Assembly (NCBI GenBank): GCA_028278125.1
Contig: JANQEY010000094.1
Location: forward strand, 1-64,000
Direction of reading: 5' to 3'
Source of the DNA: a bacterium
GTDB lineage: Bacteria; Electryoneota; Electryoneia; Electryoneales; Electryoneaceae
Length of the DNA stretch: 64,000 bases
A program made the position numbers and the translations under genes. The notes below the pieces were generated by a model. The model did not search any database. It saw only the letters and a list, made by a program, of their open reading frames with translations, and had not been told where the DNA came from. Shown one piece after another: positions 18,723 through 28,088 of this stretch; within the stretch, counting starts at the first letter, position 1; each line of letters opens with the position of its first letter.

Positions 18723-21479
18723 ATGGGGAAGAGGACTGAAGCCAATAAAGCAAAGCTCATCGCTTTGTTGAATAAAAGTGAAGATTCACTGATAGGCAGA
18801 ATATTAGAATACGCTGAAAGACAGGATTATACTAAATACACATCCACCCTCTTTGAAGCCTGGCGGATCAGCATTGTTGAATTGACAAAATCTCTCATTA
18901 ATGCTCTCAACACGTATGACAACATTCCTGAGCTGACTCCTGATGAAGATTTTACGAAAGATCCATGCGCCAAGTTTGGTATCCTTGAAGCACAATTGCA
19001 CCGAAAAAGAGGCATTGAGCTCAAAATGTTTCTTGGTCTGTTCAAGTATTACCACCAGGTATACCAGGATTTGATCGAAGATTCTTCTTTTACTCCAAAC
19101 CAGAAAGACTGGTCATCGCTGTTTACCCGCCGGTTTTTTAACCGGGTGGAACTTGGATTTATTTCCGAATGGACTGGGAAATCCATGGACGATAAGTTTG
19201 GTGAACTACAGGATTCAAATCGTAAAATCACCAATGAAAAGAACCTGTACCTGGCAACCTTCGAGAGTGTTTCATCCCCGGTTATTCTGTATGATGAATC
19301 CGGCGAAATAGTGAACCTCAACTACGCGGCATCATCTTTATTCTCGGCTAAGGAAAAGCCCGGGGGCAAATATTATTCAGAGAAAACGGGCGAAGACATT
19401 GCAGGATGGATTAAGGATGAAGTAGACAGTTTTATTAAAGAAAACCAAGATGAGATGTGGTTCGAAAAAGCAATCCCATTCGACGAGGAGCATTGTTGTT
19501 TTGATATCAGGCTTTCGAGGATGCTGGATGTCAGTAAAAAATTCCTCGGTATCCTGGCGATTTTTAACGAGATTACTGAACGGAAAAAAATAGAAGAGGA
19601 ACTGCAATCTTCAAAGGATATGCTGAACGTCATTCTCGATACTATACCGGTCGCCGTTTTCTGGAAGGATAAAGACCTCAACTACCTTGGGGGAAATAAG
19701 CTTTTTGCTAAAGAAGCACATCTCAATTCTGCTAGTGAAATTATCGGGAAAAGCGATTTTGACATAGTCCCCAAGAAAGATGCTGAAAAATATAGAGCTG
19801 ATGATCAAATTGTTCTCGATTCCGGCGAACCAAAATTAAATTATGAGGAGCATATTACTCAGCCTGATGGATCAAAATCATGGATTAAATCAAGTAAAAT
19901 ACCCTTAAGTGATCCATATGGAAATGTTATCGGTATGCTTGGTACTTTTGAAGATATCAGTGAGAAGAAGAAGGCTGAAGTAAAGATCCGCGAAAGTGAA
20001 GCAAATTATCGAAATCTTTTTGAAAACTCTCCGGTATCAATATCGGAACTTGATTATTCCGAAGTTAGGAAAACCCTTGATAAAATTAAAAAACGGCGTG
20101 TTAAAGATATACGTAAATACTTTGAAGACCATCCTGATAAGCTAAAAGATTGTGTGGATTCAGTAATAATATTGCGCTACAACGAATCTACGCGAATCCT
20201 GCATCGGATTCCAGAAGGGTATGAATCTAAAATCAAATTCAGCGATGTTTTTACTGAGGAAACATATGATGTGTTTCTAGATGGAATTATAACTCTGCTT
20301 AATGGAACCAAGGTATTCAGGCAGGAGGCAACACGACGAACCTTAACAGGCCAGAAAATGTGGGGAATCATTACCACCTCCGTGGCTCGTGGATATGAAG
20401 AAAGTTGGGGAAAAATAATTATATCCCAGGTAGATATTACTGAACGGAAATGGGCTGAAGAAGCACTCAAATGGTCACAAAAGAATCTCGAAGATGCTCA
20501 GAGGATTGCCCATCTTGGAAGCTGGGAGATGGATATTGCTACCAGTACATATTTCTGGTCAGATGAAATATTCAGAATCTGCGGGATGGAACCGGGATCA
20601 ATCAAACCCACTCTGGAAGCCAGGAATAAATTAATCCACCCGGATGATCGTGAACGAGCCACAAATGATTTAAACAAGGCACTCAATACCGGCGAGCCCT
20701 ATAAAACAGAAGTGAGAATTGTGAGACCTGATGGGAGCATTCGCCATATACTGTCGCAAGGTGCTGTTGTATATGGCGAGAAAAGGAAACCCGTAAAGAT
20801 AGTTGGTTCCTTCCTGGATATTACTGAAAGGAAAATCGCCGAGGAAGAGCTCAAAAAATATTCTGATGCACAGGTGGAACTATTGCGCGAAGTAAACCAT
20901 CGTGTAAAGAACAATATCTCCGCAATTATTGGGATGCTGAATAAGGAAGTTGACCGGGCTGAAGAAGAAGGATTAACCAGTTACCTGCCGGTACTTAATG
21001 ACCTGGTGCAAAGGGTACGTGGTTTATCGACTGTACATACAATGCTTTCAGCTACCGGGTGGCGTCCACTGGAGCTGGCTGAATTATGCAAGCAGGTAAT
21101 CGAGGGTGCCCTTCAAAGTGTTCCCCTGACCAAGAAGGTATCCTACAAAATAAATAAAACCCGGCTCAAGGTAACAAGCAGCCAGGCTCATCACTTGACG
21201 CTAGTGATTAATGAGCTGGCAACCAATATTGTTAAACATGCCCTGGATGGAAAAGACAAAGCCAATATGAAAGTGAGTTTCAAGGATAACAAGGAATCTT
21301 TTACGGTAATATTTAAAGATGATGGTCCCGGATACCCCGAGGAAATGCTCAAAGGCGATCTTTCGAGGGCAAATATCGGATTTGACCTGATCAATGGAAT
21401 TGTCAGAAAAAGCCTCCAGGGAAGTGTTGAATTATCGAATGATAACGGGGCAATCACGAAGCTAAACATAAAACGCTAA
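18723..21479 (+). CDS. RsbRD-N/multi-PAS sensor kinase of the HisKA_2 type
   Basis: 918 aa, cytoplasmic. Residues 1-150 are helical and resemble the RsbRD N-terminal (globin-like sensor) domain: IGRILEYAERQDYTKYTS and KMFLGLFKYYHQVYQDL. PAS domains follow at about 175-290, 295-420, 420-575 (with a helical insertion) and 580-705. The kinase core is HisKA_2: H726 in REVNHRVKNNISAI, a conserved Asn near 830 in INELATNIVKHAL, then DDGPGYPEEM and NIGFDLINGIV. This class often signals to general-stress regulators. The gene is 154 bp after the hybrid kinase and 27 bp before a receiver protein, its likely partner. ATG 18723 is preceded by AAAGG. Confidence 0.88.
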   Translation: MGKRTEANKAKLIALLNKSEDSLIGRILEYAERQDYTKYTSTLFEAWRISIVELTKSLINALNTYDNIPELTPDEDFTKDPCAKFGILEAQLHRKRGIELKMFLGLFKYYHQVYQDLIEDSSFTPNQKDWSSLFTRRFFNRVELGFISEWTGKSMDDKFGELQDSNRKITNEKNLYLATFESVSSPVILYDESGEIVNLNYAASSLFSAKEKPGGKYYSEKTGEDIAGWIKDEVDSFIKENQDEMWFEKAIPFDEEHCCFDIRLSRMLDVSKKFLGILAIFNEITERKKIEEELQSSKDMLNVILDTIPVAVFWKDKDLNYLGGNKLFAKEAHLNSASEIIGKSDFDIVPKKDAEKYRADDQIVLDSGEPKLNYEEHITQPDGSKSWIKSSKIPLSDPYGNVIGMLGTFEDISEKKKAEVKIRESEANYRNLFENSPVSISELDYSEVRKTLDKIKKRRVKDIRKYFEDHPDKLKDCVDSVIILRYNESTRILHRIPEGYESKIKFSDVFTEETYDVFLDGIITLLNGTKVFRQEATRRTLTGQKMWGIITTSVARGYEESWGKIIISQVDITERKWAEEALKWSQKNLEDAQRIAHLGSWEMDIATSTYFWSDEIFRICGMEPGSIKPTLEARNKLIHPDDRERATNDLNKALNTGEPYKTEVRIVRPDGSIRHILSQGAVVYGEKRKPVKIVGSFLDITERKIAEEELKKYSDAQVELLREVNHRVKNNISAIIGMLNKEVDRAEEEGLTSYLPVLNDLVQRVRGLSTVHTMLSATGWRPLELAELCKQVIEGALQSVPLTKKVSYKINKTRLKVTSSQAHHLTLVINELATNIVKHALDGKDKANMKVSFKDNKESFTVIFKDDGPGYPEEMLKGDLSRANIGFDLINGIVRKSLQGSVELSNDNGAITKLNIKR

Positions 21480-21506
21480 TTATTTTTTATTTTAACAAGA
21501 TTTATA

Positions 21507-22244
21507 ATGAAACCAGAAGAAACAAATATACTTGTTGTAGAGGACGACTACCTTGTCAGCGAGGATATTATCCAAATCCTCAAAAGGCTTGGATATAGAA
21601 TTATAGGCGATGGGTCAAACGGGAAAGAAGCTATAGAACTTACTGCAAGTTTGAAACCGAATGTTGTCTTGATGGATATTCATATGCCTGAAATGGACGG
21701 GTTGGAAGCTGCAAGACATATCCAGGAAAAATGTCCAACCCCTGTAGTCATTCTAACAGCACACGAATCATTTGATCTTGTTGAGGAAGCCAGTGCAGCC
21801 GGTGTAGGTGCCTATTTGACCAAACCACCCGATCCACTGGCGATGGAAAGAGCGATTTCAATTGCAATAGCAAGACATGGCGACCTGATGAGAACCCGGC
21901 AATTGCTTCATGATCTGAAAGCTGCACAGGAAGCGGAAACGCTTGCCCGTGAGGCAGAGAAAAACGCTGAATTGAAAGCTGAAAATCTAAAAACTACCGG
22001 TATGATGGCAGCTACTATCGCCCATGAATTCAACAATCCACTGGCAATAATCAAGGGAACAGCAGACCTGATTGAAATGGGCAATAAAGATGTTGAAAAA
22101 TTGTCCAAACAGATGCAAACTATTCACAAACAGGTTGAAAGAATGAAGATCCTTGTAGATAAAATTATGAAAATGAAAGAGATCAAGGAAATAGACTATG
22201 CAAATGGCCATAAAATGCTCGACATTCATCAAAATGATGAATAA
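21507..22244 (+). CDS. Receiver fused to a histidine-kinase dimerisation domain, no ATPase domain
   Basis: 245 aa. A complete receiver occupies 1-125 (E12/D13/D14, D57 in LMDIHMPEMDG, T85, K106 in TKPPD). A charged helix spans about 130-165, then a HisKA-type dimerisation domain with H173 in IAHEFNNPLAIIKG and a second helix ending near 225. The protein stops there, with no N-, G1- or G2-box. The next gene begins only 138 bp later and no ATPase domain is hidden in another frame, so this is not a frameshift. Inference: it may accept phosphate at D57 and shuttle it via H173, or hetero-dimerise with a neighbouring kinase. The 27-bp gap to the upstream kinase suggests co-expression. Confidence 0.85.
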   Translation: MKPEETNILVVEDDYLVSEDIIQILKRLGYRIIGDGSNGKEAIELTASLKPNVVLMDIHMPEMDGLEAARHIQEKCPTPVVILTAHESFDLVEEASAAGVGAYLTKPPDPLAMERAISIAIARHGDLMRTRQLLHDLKAAQEAETLAREAEKNAELKAENLKTTGMMAATIAHEFNNPLAIIKGTADLIEMGNKDVEKLSKQMQTIHKQVERMKILVDKIMKMKEIKEIDYANGHKMLDIHQNDE

Positions 22245-22382
22245 ACCGTTTCCGCAACTATACTTATCCCTATATCTTCATTGAAATAAGTCCTCTCAAT
22301 ACAATTATATAAACGCTATCGATGATTCCGATTTGAATGATGTCTTTATCCGCGTTTTATTGTGTTATCTACGGAGATTACG

Positions 22383-25217
22383 ATGAAACTTTCAAATTTA
22401 GACCATTTGTCATCCGAGATAAAAAAACTATCACAAGCAGAAAGATCCCAACTTCTCGAAGAATTTATTGAATACGGTAAACCTGGTGAATCCGAAGTGA
22501 ATTCGGGTAGAATAAAAAATACTGATTACTATCGAGCGATCTTCGATGCTTCTAATGATTCTGTGTTCATCCACGATGCAAAAACAGGAGTTGTTCTTGA
22601 TGTAAACCAGACAATGATGAATACATACGGATATTCATTCGAAGAGGTGCAAAACTATGATGTTGGCGATTTAAGTTCAGGTGAATCACCATACTCCAGG
22701 AAAGAAGCATCGGGGCATATTAAAAAGGCAATCGAGGAGGGGCCGCAACGTTTTGACTGGCTGTCAAAAAGAAAAAATGGAGAGGTGTTCTGGACAGAAG
22801 TTTCACTTCGATACTTTGAACTAAACGGTGAGGAACGAGTAATTGCTGTCGTGAGGGATATATCCAACAGAAAAAAAATAGAAAATCAACTGGAAGAAAA
22901 CGCGATCAGGTTTGAAGCGATATTTAATCAGTCAATTCAATTCCTCTCAATCCTGGCCGAAGATGGTGAAATTCTTGAGGTAAATGACAGGGTTAAGGAG
23001 CTCCCGGGTTACGGAAAAGAAAAAATCATCGGTCAGAATTATTGTTCTGAAGTTTTTTGGAACACTGAAGACGCTCCCCTAGAAGATGTAAATATAGCGT
23101 TGAAGATTGCACAAAGTGGTAACGTCGCTGAATTTAATGCTCTTGAAACCGATGAAAACGGTATTAAACACTATACTTATAACTCGATCACCCCGATTAA
23201 AGCTGATGATGGTTCAATCCTGTTTCTCGTAGCTGCCGCTAATGATATTACAGATCAGAAAAATGCTGAGCAGGAAACCCTGGATAGTGAGGCTAAATAT
23301 AAAGCTCTGTTCGAATCAGCAAATGATTCAATTTTCCTGATGGATGAAGACCTGTTCATAGATTGCAATAAAAAAACCCTCGAACTGTATAATTGTACAT
23401 ATGACCAGATTATCGGTCAACCACCCTATAAGTTTTCACCTGAGATGCAACCTGATGGCAGATCTTCACAGGAAAAAGCACTTGAAAAAATAACTGCCGC
23501 GTTTGATGGGATATCGCAGTTCTTTGAATGGAAACATACTCAATACGATGGCACACCATTTGACGCGGAAGTCAGCCTTAACAGGGTAGAATTAAAGGGC
23601 AAAGCCTACCTCCTGGCTATTGTCAGGGATATAACTAAGAGAAAAGCTGCAGAACGGGAAATTCGGAAAAGCCAGTTGTTTATTCAAAGAATTGCCGATA
23701 CTCTTCCCGGGGTATTATTTGTCTTTGACCACAAAGAGCAGAGATCAATATACACTAACAGGAGTATTCTTCAAGCTCTCAATTATCCTGAGGATCAGGC
23801 AAAAAAAATGAATGCTGAACTGCTTAGAAAATATATTCATCCTGATGATAATATAGATATGGGCGAATACGTTAGCAGGATCGCGGCGGTCGGACCTGGC
23901 GGGATTTTCGAACATGAATACCGAATAAAAGCACCGGATGGTAAGTATCGCTGGTTTCACAACTGGGTTACATCATTTAAATACGATAATAATGGCATTC
24001 CACTCCAGTCGCTTGGAATAGCACAGGATATTACAGAGCGTAAAGTGGCTGAAGAAGAAAACGAAAAATTAGCCACCATAATCGAAGCAATGCCGTATTT
24101 TGTAGGAATCACAAGTCCTGATCTCAAGCCTATATATATCAATAAAGCCGGACGAGGGATGCTGGGTATGGGTGAGGATGAGGATGTTACAAAATACGAG
24201 ATTTCCGATATGCATCCCGAAAACAGTTATGAAATATTGGAAAAAGAAGGGATCCCAACTGCTATTGAAGAAGGTACATGGACAAGCGAACTCTTCCTGA
24301 AGAAAGTTGACGGTTCTAACCAATCGATACCAATATTCCAATTGCTGCTGGTAAATAAAGGTGATAATAGCAAATTAAAATTTCTCTCGACTGTGATAAT
24401 GGATATCTCTGAAAGAATCCGCCTGCAGGAGATGATGATCCAGGCCGAAAAAATGAATACCGTAGGCGGCCTGGCTGCCGGCATGGCACACGAGTTAAAC
24501 AATCCACTTGGAATAATCCTTCAATCGGCACAAAACCTTGAGAGACGTATTTCACGGGAACTTCCGAAGAATTTAGCGTATGCGGATGAAATTGGCCTGG
24601 ATTTCTCTTTGATGAAGTCATACCTGGATGAGAGGGGTATTCACAGGTATATCGAAGGAATCAAAGACGCAGGCGTTCGTGCCTCAACTATTATCAATAA
24701 TATGCTTGGATTCAGCAGGAAGGGCGAAGCTGTAAAACGTTTGAACCTGCTCCCGGAAATCGTTCAGAATACCGTTGAACTGGCTAAAAACGACTATAAC
24801 CTGAAAAAGAAGTTTGATTTCCGTAAAATTAACATTGAGTATGAATTCGACTCAGAATTACCCGGAGTTTACTGTGAAAGATCGAAAATTGAGCAGGTGC
24901 TGATTAACCTGTTTAAAAATGCCGCCCAGGCAATGTTCAGTGCAGAAAAGAAAGAAACTCCTGAGATAACCATCCGTCTCTTCATTTCAGGAGACAAAGC
25001 AGTTATTGAAGTTGAAGACAACGGACCGGGGATGGACACTGAAACAAAAAGACATATCTTTGAGCCGTTTTTCACTACAAAAGCTGTTGGTGAGGGAACA
25101 GGGCTTGGACTTTCAGTTTCCTATTTTATAATAGTTGAAGATCACAAAGGTGAAATCGAGGTAGAATCTGAAAAAGGGAAAGGAACAAAGTTCTCTCTAA
25201 AACTACCTGTAATGTAA
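22383..25217 (+). CDS. Multi-PAS sensor histidine kinase (cytoplasmic)
   Basis: 944 aa from ATG 22383, chosen over the in-frame GTG at 22362 because GGAG lies 6 nt upstream. Five PAS domains run in series (about 45-165, 170-295, 300-415, 420-555, 560-690), several ending in the D-I-T/S-x-R-K PAC signature. The kinase core has H703 in GMAHELNNPLGIILQ, an Asn in INLFKNAAQAM, DNGPGM, FEPFFTTK and GTGLGLSVSYFI. No output domain and no membrane segment. It is the last gene of the signalling island and would need a separate receiver; the receiver-dimerisation protein just upstream is the nearest candidate. Confidence 0.92.
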   Translation: MKLSNLDHLSSEIKKLSQAERSQLLEEFIEYGKPGESEVNSGRIKNTDYYRAIFDASNDSVFIHDAKTGVVLDVNQTMMNTYGYSFEEVQNYDVGDLSSGESPYSRKEASGHIKKAIEEGPQRFDWLSKRKNGEVFWTEVSLRYFELNGEERVIAVVRDISNRKKIENQLEENAIRFEAIFNQSIQFLSILAEDGEILEVNDRVKELPGYGKEKIIGQNYCSEVFWNTEDAPLEDVNIALKIAQSGNVAEFNALETDENGIKHYTYNSITPIKADDGSILFLVAAANDITDQKNAEQETLDSEAKYKALFESANDSIFLMDEDLFIDCNKKTLELYNCTYDQIIGQPPYKFSPEMQPDGRSSQEKALEKITAAFDGISQFFEWKHTQYDGTPFDAEVSLNRVELKGKAYLLAIVRDITKRKAAEREIRKSQLFIQRIADTLPGVLFVFDHKEQRSIYTNRSILQALNYPEDQAKKMNAELLRKYIHPDDNIDMGEYVSRIAAVGPGGIFEHEYRIKAPDGKYRWFHNWVTSFKYDNNGIPLQSLGIAQDITERKVAEEENEKLATIIEAMPYFVGITSPDLKPIYINKAGRGMLGMGEDEDVTKYEISDMHPENSYEILEKEGIPTAIEEGTWTSELFLKKVDGSNQSIPIFQLLLVNKGDNSKLKFLSTVIMDISERIRLQEMMIQAEKMNTVGGLAAGMAHELNNPLGIILQSAQNLERRISRELPKNLAYADEIGLDFSLMKSYLDERGIHRYIEGIKDAGVRASTIINNMLGFSRKGEAVKRLNLLPEIVQNTVELAKNDYNLKKKFDFRKINIEYEFDSELPGVYCERSKIEQVLINLFKNAAQAMFSAEKKETPEITIRLFISGDKAVIEVEDNGPGMDTETKRHIFEPFFTTKAVGEGTGLGLSVSYFIIVEDHKGEIEVESEKGKGTKFSLKLPVM

Positions 25218-25375
25218 ATAACTGTATTATTCAATTCTCACCTGGTTATATGTTTTTTTAACCAGCGAGTTAACTCTCTCCACGAATTGTAGCCAAGATT
25301 GCAGAATGCCTCGCCTGTGCTTATGTTTCTGTCTGTTAATTACTGTCGATGAATGTAAATGAGACTGGGAATAAA

Positions 25376-26389
25376 ATGGTTGCAAAAAGTTATAAGAATG
25401 CCGGTGTTGACATAGATGCGGGTGAAGAACTGGTAAAAAGAATTAAACCCGCGGTTAAGAGCACTTTTGGACCTGAAGTTTTAACCGAGTTGGGACTATT
25501 CGGAGGAGCATTCAAAATAGATTTTTCAGGTATGGAAGAGCCTGTTTTGATCGCTTCAACCGATGGAGTCGGGACAAAAACCAAGGTCGCTGACTGGGTA
25601 AACAATCACAAGACCATCGGACATGACCTGGTTCATCATTGTATCAACGATATCTTCACCTGTGGTGCTCAGCCACTGTTTTTCCTTGATTATTATGCAA
25701 CTTCCCGGTTAAATGTCGATGTCGCTGAAGAAGTCCTTATAGGACTGGCAGAGGCGTGTAAAAGTACAGGTGTGGCCTTGCTTGGCGGTGAAACTGCTGA
25801 GATGCCATCCGTCTATCATGACAATGTTTATGACCTGGCAGGAACCATCGTTGGTATTGTTGATCGTGCGAATTTGATCAATGGTGATAAAATCAGTGAT
25901 GGTGATATGCTTGTGGGATTACCGTCAAATGGTCTGCACACAAATGGCTACACTCTCGCCCGCGAAGTCTTGATAAATAACGGAGATAATACTCCCGACA
26001 CTACCTTGAAGGGTGTTGATGGGACATTGTCCGAAGCGTTACTGGCACCACATCTTTGTTACTATCCTGTCGTTAAAGACTGGTTAAAGAGACAGCTTCC
26101 CATAAAGGGGATGGCGCATATCACAGGTGGTGGGATAGAAGGAAACGTGGGACGGATTGTACCTGATGGATTGAAGGCGGTTATTGAATGGGACCGGTGG
26201 GAAATGCCGGCATTGTTCAGGCATATTAAAAATCTTGGTGAAGTTCCGCTGGAAGATATGAGACGAACTTTTAATCTCGGGATCGGTTGGGTAATCGCCA
26301 TGCATCCAAGCAGGGTAAAAGAGCTGATAATGCATGCGATGAATACAGGAATGAAACCTCTGAGAATCGGGCACGTTGAAAGAGTATAG
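25376..26389 (+). CDS. purM: Phosphoribosylformylglycinamidine cyclo-ligase
   Basis: 337 aa from ATG 25376 (MVAKSYKNAGVDIDAG). An in-frame ATG at 25349 would add nine residues that homologues usually lack, and neither start has a strong ribosome-binding site. PurM closes the imidazole ring in de novo purine synthesis, using ATP to form 5-aminoimidazole ribotide in the cytoplasm. Family motifs: IASTDGVGTKTKVA, GGETAEMPSVY, GLHTNGYTLAREV, HITGGGIEGNVGRI. Length is normal. It is the first gene after the signalling island; no other purine gene is nearby. Confidence 0.96.
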   Translation: MVAKSYKNAGVDIDAGEELVKRIKPAVKSTFGPEVLTELGLFGGAFKIDFSGMEEPVLIASTDGVGTKTKVADWVNNHKTIGHDLVHHCINDIFTCGAQPLFFLDYYATSRLNVDVAEEVLIGLAEACKSTGVALLGGETAEMPSVYHDNVYDLAGTIVGIVDRANLINGDKISDGDMLVGLPSNGLHTNGYTLAREVLINNGDNTPDTTLKGVDGTLSEALLAPHLCYYPVVKDWLKRQLPIKGMAHITGGGIEGNVGRIVPDGLKAVIEWDRWEMPALFRHIKNLGEVPLEDMRRTFNLGIGWVIAMHPSRVKELIMHAMNTGMKPLRIGHVERV

Positions 26390-26449
26390 TTCGATGGTAA
26401 CTTTTCGGTACGGGTTGTTATTTCAATCACATTTACGGATCAGGCAAAT

Positions 26450-27091
26450 ATGAAACTACTATGGTTTATCCTGGGTTCGTACCTGATGGGATCATTTCCT
26501 ACTGCAGCCCTTGTTGCCGATAAAATCAAGAATCTTGATATATTCAAAAGTGGCAGCCGAAACCCTGGAGCGTCAAACGTCTTCCGCCTGATGGGATTCA
26601 GGTGGGCATTACTCGTTCTCACAGTTGATATGTTGAAGGGTTATCTGCCGGTGCGACTTACAGAGGAGTGGCTGCAACAGCTGTCAAAGGAAAATCCCCA
26701 AATCCATCCTGAAACAATAAAGGCTCTGGTGGGACTGGCTGCTGTAAGCGGACATATTTTTCCAATTACCACCCGCTTTAAAGGTGGTAAGGGTGCGGCT
26801 ACGATCGGCGGGGTATTAGTGGCATTAGCTCCGACGGCCTCCTCGATATCGCTGCTCGTATGGGCAATTGTACTATACGTTCTACGTAAATTTTCGCTTG
26901 CTTCACTGGCTGCATCAATTACCTTCCCATTTGCCGTATACGTATTCGAAGGGAAGAGAACTCTTTCCAGCCTCGGCTGGGGAATGCTGGTACCGTTGCT
27001 CTTAACGGCAACACACAGGGAAAACATCCGTCGGTTGCGCAAAGGTGATGAATTACCTGTAAAACTCCGTATGGAGAGAGAAGATGGCTAA
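26450..27091 (+). CDS. plsY: Acyl-phosphate glycerol-3-phosphate acyltransferase
   Basis: 213 aa integral inner-membrane protein with about five to seven segments. PlsY moves the acyl group from acyl-phosphate to glycerol-3-phosphate, the first step of phospholipid synthesis. Motifs: GSYLMGSFPTA, SGSRNPGASNVFR, FKGGKGAAT and SLASLAASITFPF. Its end overlaps gpsA by 8 bp, and GpsA supplies its substrate, so the two are co-translated. No close ribosome-binding site is evident before ATG 26450. Confidence 0.96.
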   Translation: MKLLWFILGSYLMGSFPTAALVADKIKNLDIFKSGSRNPGASNVFRLMGFRWALLVLTVDMLKGYLPVRLTEEWLQQLSKENPQIHPETIKALVGLAAVSGHIFPITTRFKGGKGAATIGGVLVALAPTASSISLLVWAIVLYVLRKFSLASLAASITFPFAVYVFEGKRTLSSLGWGMLVPLLLTATHRENIRRLRKGDELPVKLRMEREDG

Positions 27092-28082
27092 AATTACAGT
27101 ACTGGGTGCGGGAAGCTGGGGAACCGCTCTCGCTATTATGCTGGGAAAACGGGATGATCACGAGATCAGGCTTTGGGAATTCCGTCCTGAAGCGGCTGAA
27201 ACATTAGATAAAGAACGGATCAACCGCGAATTTTTACCCGGCATTCCATTCCCTGATAAACTGGAAATATTTAACGATATTAATGCCTCCCTGAAGGACG
27301 CTGAAGGTGTCCTGGTGGTGGTGCCTTCGCAGTTTGTCCGGTCTTCGCTGGAGTTGATCGATAACGTCCCGGATAATTCAATCTGGATAGGAGCTTCCAA
27401 GGGTGTCGAGAATGAATCGTTAAAAAGAATGAGCGAGGTCGCCGCTGAAATTCTCGGAGATGACATTACTAACAGGTATATTTCACTGTCCGGACCAAGC
27501 CATGCTGAAGAGGTATCCAGGGATCTGCCAACAACAGTGGTAGCAGGCTGCCAGAACCTCGATTTTGCGAGAACAGTTCAGCAATGGCTAAGCTCTCCGA
27601 CCTTCAGGACATATGCATCATCCGATTTGATCGGAGTCGAGCTTGGTGGTGCAACCAAAAATGTCATGGCGATAGCCACCGGGATCTGTGATGGACTGGG
27701 TTTTGGTGACAATACACGGGGAGCGTTGATGACCCGTGGGCTGGCGGAAATGGCACGACTGGGGATTGCACAGGGCGCTAAGCTGGAAACCTACGCTGGA
27801 TTGTCGGGAATAGGAGACTTGATTACTACATGCACTAGCCAGCATTCAAGAAACAGGTATGTTGGAGAAGAGCTCGGTAAAGGACGATCACTAAAAAATA
27901 TTCTCCAGACGATGATCATGGTGGCAGAGGGTGTGGCTACGACTCAATCGGTGTACCATCTATCGAAAAAGTCCGGGATTGAAATGCCGATAACTGACCA
28001 GGTATACCACATTTTATTCGAGGATGCTTCTCCACATGAAGCGGTAATGAAATTAATGACCAGATCTTTAAAAGATGAATAG
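27084..28082 (+). CDS. gpsA: NAD(P)-dependent glycerol-3-phosphate dehydrogenase
   Basis: 332 aa, standard length. It makes glycerol-3-phosphate from dihydroxyacetone phosphate for phospholipid synthesis. Seen: nucleotide-binding GAGSWGTALA at the N-terminus, VPSQFVRS, SGPSHAEEV, catalytic-lysine region GGATKNVMAIATGICDG, GDNTRGALMTRGLAEM and LSGIGDLITTC. GGAGAG lies upstream of ATG 27084 inside plsY. Followed 6 bp later by asnS. Confidence 0.97.
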   Translation: MAKITVLGAGSWGTALAIMLGKRDDHEIRLWEFRPEAAETLDKERINREFLPGIPFPDKLEIFNDINASLKDAEGVLVVVPSQFVRSSLELIDNVPDNSIWIGASKGVENESLKRMSEVAAEILGDDITNRYISLSGPSHAEEVSRDLPTTVVAGCQNLDFARTVQQWLSSPTFRTYASSDLIGVELGGATKNVMAIATGICDGLGFGDNTRGALMTRGLAEMARLGIAQGAKLETYAGLSGIGDLITTCTSQHSRNRYVGEELGKGRSLKNILQTMIMVAEGVATTQSVYHLSKKSGIEMPITDQVYHILFEDASPHEAVMKLMTRSLKDE

Positions 28083-28088
28083 AGGAAT

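Noticed and set aside
7241..25217. Possible prophage, integrative element or defence island
   Set aside because: No integrase, phage, restriction or toxin gene, and no attachment-site duplication of tRNA-Leu at 6823 was found at the far end.
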